Source: a bacterium D16-76 (GTDB lineage Bacteria; Bacillota; Clostridia; Oscillospirales; Acutalibacteraceae). Taken from it: a DNA stretch of 52,662 nt. The translations under genes and the position numbers were made by a program. This document shows, one piece after another, positions 49,946 through 52,662 of the stretch; within the stretch, counting starts at the first letter, position 1; each line of letters opens with the position of its first letter. The notes beneath the pieces were generated by a model that ran no database searches, was not told the DNA's origin, and worked only from the letters and a program-made list of their open reading frames with translations. Location of the stretch: the NCBI GenBank assembly GCA_009917445.1, contig QZEE01000025.1, forward strand, positions 1 through 52,662, read 5' to 3'.

Positions 49946-51220
49946 CTACACAGCCGCGACATTCAGCAGCACATTCAGCGAAAACCAGCCTCCTGTTTTC
50001 TCCGTCAGCACCGCCCCATGGTACTTCTCCGCCACCACCCGGATGTTGGATAACCCGGTACCTGCCGGGGGAAGTGGCTCCTGCGAGCAGGTGTTCTCAA
50101 AGGTCAGCATATAGAAATCTCCCTGACGCTTGCCGCTGATGCGTATGGATTTTGCTCCGTCCTGAGCGCGGCAGGCAGTGATGGCATTGTCCAGGACGTT
50201 GGCAAAGAGCACGCACAGATCAAAATCATCGATCCCGCAGGGGTTTGGCAAAACCAGGGACACCTCTGCCGTAATCTCTTTGGCCAGCCCCAGCTTCTCC
50301 CCCAGCAGAATATCCACCACCTGGTTGCCGGTCTGGTAGGGGAAGGACAGAGCCTCCGAGACGGTTTCCAGCTTTTTCAGATACTCCCGGCCCTCGTCCA
50401 GCTTCTCATTCTTGAGCAGGCCGTCCAGCACAGACAGATGGTTCTTGATGTCGTGACGAAAGGATTTCGTTTGCTCATAGCGGGCCCGGGCCTCAGCAAT
50501 GTAAACTTTCTGAGCCTGGGCTGCCTGGGTCAGCGATTGCAGTTCAACCTGAGCCTGAAAGCCCCGGCAGAGCTGCCGGTAGGCGTACAGGGTGCACAGC
50601 AGCGCCGCCAGCCCCGTGATTTGCAGGAAGAACAGCGTGCCGTGCTTACCAACATCCTCCAGGGAAACGGAGGGGACAAAAAAGCTGTAGGCGGTCTGGA
50701 GGATGTACAGCTCCGCCCCAAAGAAAAACAACCCAGGAAGCAGGAGAAGCCCGATATAAGGCGTTTGGCTGTCCTGCGTCCAGGCCAGGAGCTTCCGCAC
50801 AGCGCGGTAACAGCCAATGCATGCCACAAAATAGAGGGCCTGTGCAACCAAAAGCAGCAGATATAACTGAGGGGTCCCGATAAAGCCGGGAAAGAAGGCC
50901 ACCTCCACAGAGTTGATAATTCCAAAAGAGAGCTGCGAAACATAAAAGGCCAGCACCGCCGCCACCCAGGAAATGGGCCGCTGGTTCCCCAGCGCAAAGC
51001 GGCTGAGGGTGTACAGCCCCAGGATTCCTGCGGCAATGGAGATAATCCCATCGTCTTTAAAGCCCAGCGACAGACACTGAATGACGCAGAGGGCAAGGCA
51101 ATAGACCGCAAAATGCCAAAGCCTGCGCCCCTTCCCAGTAAGGCGGCTGACAAAAAAGATGTGCATTATACCCTGCCCAAGGATGCTGATCCCGTCCATA
51201 ATCAGGCTGAAATAATCCAT
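49946..51220 (-). CDS. GHKL-domain sensor histidine kinase (AgrC/peptide-sensor type)
   Basis: 424 residues. About six N-terminal membrane segments (to about residue 210), a coiled linker, phospho-acceptor SFRHDIKNHLSVLDGLL, and a GHKL ATPase with NVLDNAITAC (N box) and GTGLSNIRVVAEKYHG (G box). This architecture is that of AgrC/ComD-like kinases that sense peptides. It starts 1 nt after the response regulator stop. No precursor-peptide gene is visible in the locus. Confidence 0.92.
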   Translation of the reverse strand: MDYFSLIMDGISILGQGIMHIFFVSRLTGKGRRLWHFAVYCLALCVIQCLSLGFKDDGIISIAAGILGLYTLSRFALGNQRPISWVAAVLAFYVSQLSFGIINSVEVAFFPGFIGTPQLYLLLLVAQALYFVACIGCYRAVRKLLAWTQDSQTPYIGLLLLPGLFFFGAELYILQTAYSFFVPSVSLEDVGKHGTLFFLQITGLAALLCTLYAYRQLCRGFQAQVELQSLTQAAQAQKVYIAEARARYEQTKSFRHDIKNHLSVLDGLLKNEKLDEGREYLKKLETVSEALSFPYQTGNQVVDILLGEKLGLAKEITAEVSLVLPNPCGIDDFDLCVLFANVLDNAITACRAQDGAKSIRISGKRQGDFYMLTFENTCSQEPLPPAGTGLSNIRVVAEKYHGAVLTEKTGGWFSLNVLLNVAAV

Positions 51221-51221
51221 A

Positions 51222-51932
51222 TCAGATACACCTCTCTTTCATATGGCGCAAAAGGGCTTGCGTCAATTCCCGCTCCCGCAGCCGCGAAACCGGGATGCGC
51301 TCTCCCTGGGACAGCAGGACCTGCCCATCTTGGCACCCTCCCACATAGTCCAGATTCACAAGGTAGCTGCGGTGGCACTTGAAAAAGCGGCTATCCACGC
51401 GCTGTTCTAAATCCTCCAGCCTGTCATAGTAGTCCAAAACAGTACCATCCTTTTTGTGGATGTAAATTTTCCTGCCCAGCACCTCGCAATACACGATGTC
51501 AGAGAGAGAAACGACCTGGCAGTCAGAACCCCGCTGTATCACAAGACTTTTTGCCGCGTCCTGTTGTAGCCAGCGCAAGGCCCGGTCCATTGTCCGCCTG
51601 AACCGATCCCTATCCAGGGGCTTGAGCAAGTAATCGAAAGTTTCCAGCGGGAACACATCAAACACGCGATCTTTCAGCACCGTCACGAAAATCAGCAGAC
51701 TGCGGCTTTCACGCTGCCGCAGGAGCGCGGCTGTTTCCATCCCGTCCGGACGCTCCATCTGGATGTCCAGAAAAATAACATCAAATTCATCTGAGGACTT
51801 CAGCAGCGCATACCCGCTGGAGAAACAGTCAACCGAATAGTCACAGTCCGTTTCCTTCATATAGCCTGCAAGCTGATCCACAATTTCTCGGGCCATCTGT
51901 GGCTCGTCATCGCAGATAGCAAACTTTATCAT
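51222..51932 (-). CDS. LytTR-family response regulator (AgrA type)
   Basis: 236 residues. Receiver domain with FAICDDEP (Asp8, Asp9), phospho-acceptor FLDIQM (Asp56) and the KPLDRDRF lysine, followed by a LytTR DNA-binding domain (IVYCEVLGRKIYIHKKDGTV, FFKCHRSYLVNLDYV, IPVSR). ATG at 51932 follows AGGGTGGTATGC. LytTR proteins bind direct repeats about 21 bp apart; such a pair lies upstream (51992-52020), which predicts autoregulation. Confidence 0.94.
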   Translation of the reverse strand: MIKFAICDDEPQMAREIVDQLAGYMKETDCDYSVDCFSSGYALLKSSDEFDVIFLDIQMERPDGMETAALLRQRESRSLLIFVTVLKDRVFDVFPLETFDYLLKPLDRDRFRRTMDRALRWLQQDAAKSLVIQRGSDCQVVSLSDIVYCEVLGRKIYIHKKDGTVLDYYDRLEDLEQRVDSRFFKCHRSYLVNLDYVGGCQDGQVLLSQGERIPVSRLRERELTQALLRHMKERCI

Positions 51933-51991
51933 GCATACCACCCTATTTTTAGGTTAGCAAAAAGTCGGCAAAGGAGCAACCCATTTGTAAT

Positions 51992-52020
51992 GAAATGTTG
52001 GAAATCCGTCACGAAATGTT
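51992..52020 (-). promoter_or_regulatory. LytTR operator: direct repeat with 21-bp period
   Basis: AACATTTC occurs twice on the minus strand with exactly 21 bp between start points (plus strand GAAATGTT at 51992-51999 and 52013-52020), 60-90 nt upstream of the LytTR regulator gene. Confidence 0.75.
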
Positions 52021-52200
52021 TTTGGCGGCAGATATAGCATATTCCTGGCAGGGGATGTTGTCAACGAAAAGTTTTGCGCTCAGACCATTTGTCTAGGTTT
52101 AGGTAACTGGTTAAGTTTAGTATAGACGCACTATTTCTATTTTTCTGCCGATAGTATCTTCCTTTGGGTAGTTCCCTACACCCGCCACCATGACAGGAGC
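52021..52200. other. Gap without a recognisable gene
   Basis: AT-rich; only a short, unconvincing minus-strand frame. It probably holds upstream control sequences of the two-component operon. Confidence 0.5.
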
Positions 52201-52250
52201 CACCTGCCACCGAGAGGGCGCAAAGGCCCCTTGGCGGCAGGTGCTTTCCT
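52201..52250 (-). terminator. Terminator after the HTH gene
   Basis: CACCTGCC/GGCAGGTG stem, inner AGGGCGCAAAGGCCCCT; minus-strand end is not strongly T-rich. Confidence 0.6.
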
Positions 52251-52251
52251 T

Positions 52252-52512
52252 TCACATATTCTTGAGGCGAAAAAGCAAGCTGCTCTTGCCGCCTTTAGCC
52301 CGATAGCGCTGTTCTGTTTCCAGCAGGTCTGCTTTCCTCAAATCCTGCAAAGCCCTGCGTACCGTAGACTGCGACAGCTTCAATTCCCTGGCAATGGTGG
52401 GGATAGCAGGCCAGCACTCACCATCTCTGTTCGCCCGGTCTGCCAGATAGATATACACAGCCACGGCCCTGTGCTGCAAGTCCATCTTGTAGAGGAAATC
52501 AAACCGGCCCAT
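52252..52512 (-). CDS. Helix-turn-helix protein (HTH_36 type)
   Basis: 86 residues. YKMDLQHRAVAVYIYLADRANRDGECWPAIPTIA, then LKLSQSTVRRALQDLRKADLLE is the winged-HTH pattern of the HTH_36 family, seen in replication initiators and regulators of plasmids and conjugative elements. AGAGGTAAAGCAGG precedes ATG. Oriented away from a possible plus-strand gene that starts at the window edge. Confidence 0.8.
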   Translation of the reverse strand: MGRFDFLYKMDLQHRAVAVYIYLADRANRDGECWPAIPTIARELKLSQSTVRRALQDLRKADLLETEQRYRAKGGKSSLLFRLKNM

Positions 52513-52659
52513 CCTGCTTTACCTCTGATTCAAATTCCCGGTTGCGTGGGGCAACCGCCTTGAAAGGCTTTCCCTTGCCACCGTCCAGCCTTACGAACCT
52601 TCACAAGTAAATGGAAAAGCGGTAAAATTAAGGAGGGATAAAGAAAGCCGGAGGCAAAA

Positions 52660-52662
52660 ATG
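52660..52662 (+). other. Possible start codon of a gene beyond the right edge
   Basis: The last three bases are ATG preceded by GGAGGCAAAA at ideal spacing, with another AAGGAGGG further upstream. Confidence 0.4.

Larger units (their letters stand above)
41380..52662. mobile_element. Mosaic accessory region with recombination junctions
   Basis: Begins after the tRNA cluster. Gene fragments from unrelated sources abut without intergenic DNA: a surface-protein gene lacking its N-terminus, a serine-recombinase fragment, and a truncated permease. Composition also shifts, with AT-rich genes (48230-49700) between GC-rich ones. An HTH_36-type protein typical of elements lies at the right edge. Boundaries are uncertain. 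Confidence 0.6.

Noticed and set aside
52061-52255. 64-codon minus-strand frame as a signal-peptide precursor
   Set aside because: No leader-like features, overlaps the HTH gene terminator, and no ribosome site.

Overview
The window looks like a chromosomal segment of a GC-rich, spore-forming gut Clostridium relative (Eubacteriales, Oscillospiraceae/Ruminococcaceae type). The evidence is SpoVT, the rimP-nusA-rnpM-ylxQ-infB cluster, NrdR, a GTP-dependent PEP carboxykinase, an L-box (lysine) riboswitch, and conjugative-element genes of the sort common in human-gut Clostridia. Taxonomy is inferred from gene content and composition only.

Layout. (A) 1-9550, all minus strand: part of an integrative/conjugative-type element that runs off the left edge. 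It holds an ArdA-like anti-restriction protein, small accessory proteins (DUF4314, Api92-like, AbrB-like, YodL/DUF3846), two orphan DNA methylases (a frameshifted Dcm and an intact D12 adenine methylase), a proline-rich lipoprotein, and a thioester-domain/SpaA-repeat surface adhesin cut by the window edge. It abuts a tRNA-Gly(CCC) at 9763-9836. (B) 9840-41320: conserved chromosome. It holds a YhhN protein, an alpha/beta hydrolase, murE, an orphan ABC ATPase, nrdR, an orphan Spo0A-C-like regulator, a carboxylesterase, a fucose-isomerase-like enzyme, a phosphohexomutase, spoVT, rimP-nusA-rnpM-ylxQ-infB, an FAD oxidoreductase with DUF1667, trxA-trxB, pckG, an NhaC-family transporter behind a lysine riboswitch, rpsT, and a tRNA cluster Gly-Arg-His-Gln. 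Many gaps hold GC-rich hairpin repeats. (C) 41500-52662: a mosaic accessory region. A huge MBG/Ig-like/SLH surface-protein gene lacks its N-terminus and is joined in frame to the catalytic part of a serine recombinase. That fragment in turn abuts a truncated ABC permease on the opposite strand. Upstream of the permease lie an ABC ATPase, a small membrane protein, a GNAT, a CPBP protease and a GHKL/LytTR two-component system with a visible operator, then an HTH protein near the right edge.

How the parts work together. Region A looks like an anti-restriction plus surface-display module, with intrinsic terminators sitting about 30 nt upstream of three genes, which suggests conditional read-through. 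The nusA cluster and rpsT serve transcription and translation; trxA/trxB serve thiol redox. The riboswitch predicts that the NhaC-family gene imports lysine. Region C combines a peptide-sensing-type two-component system with membrane protease and ABC export functions, but its permease end is broken at a recombination or assembly junction.
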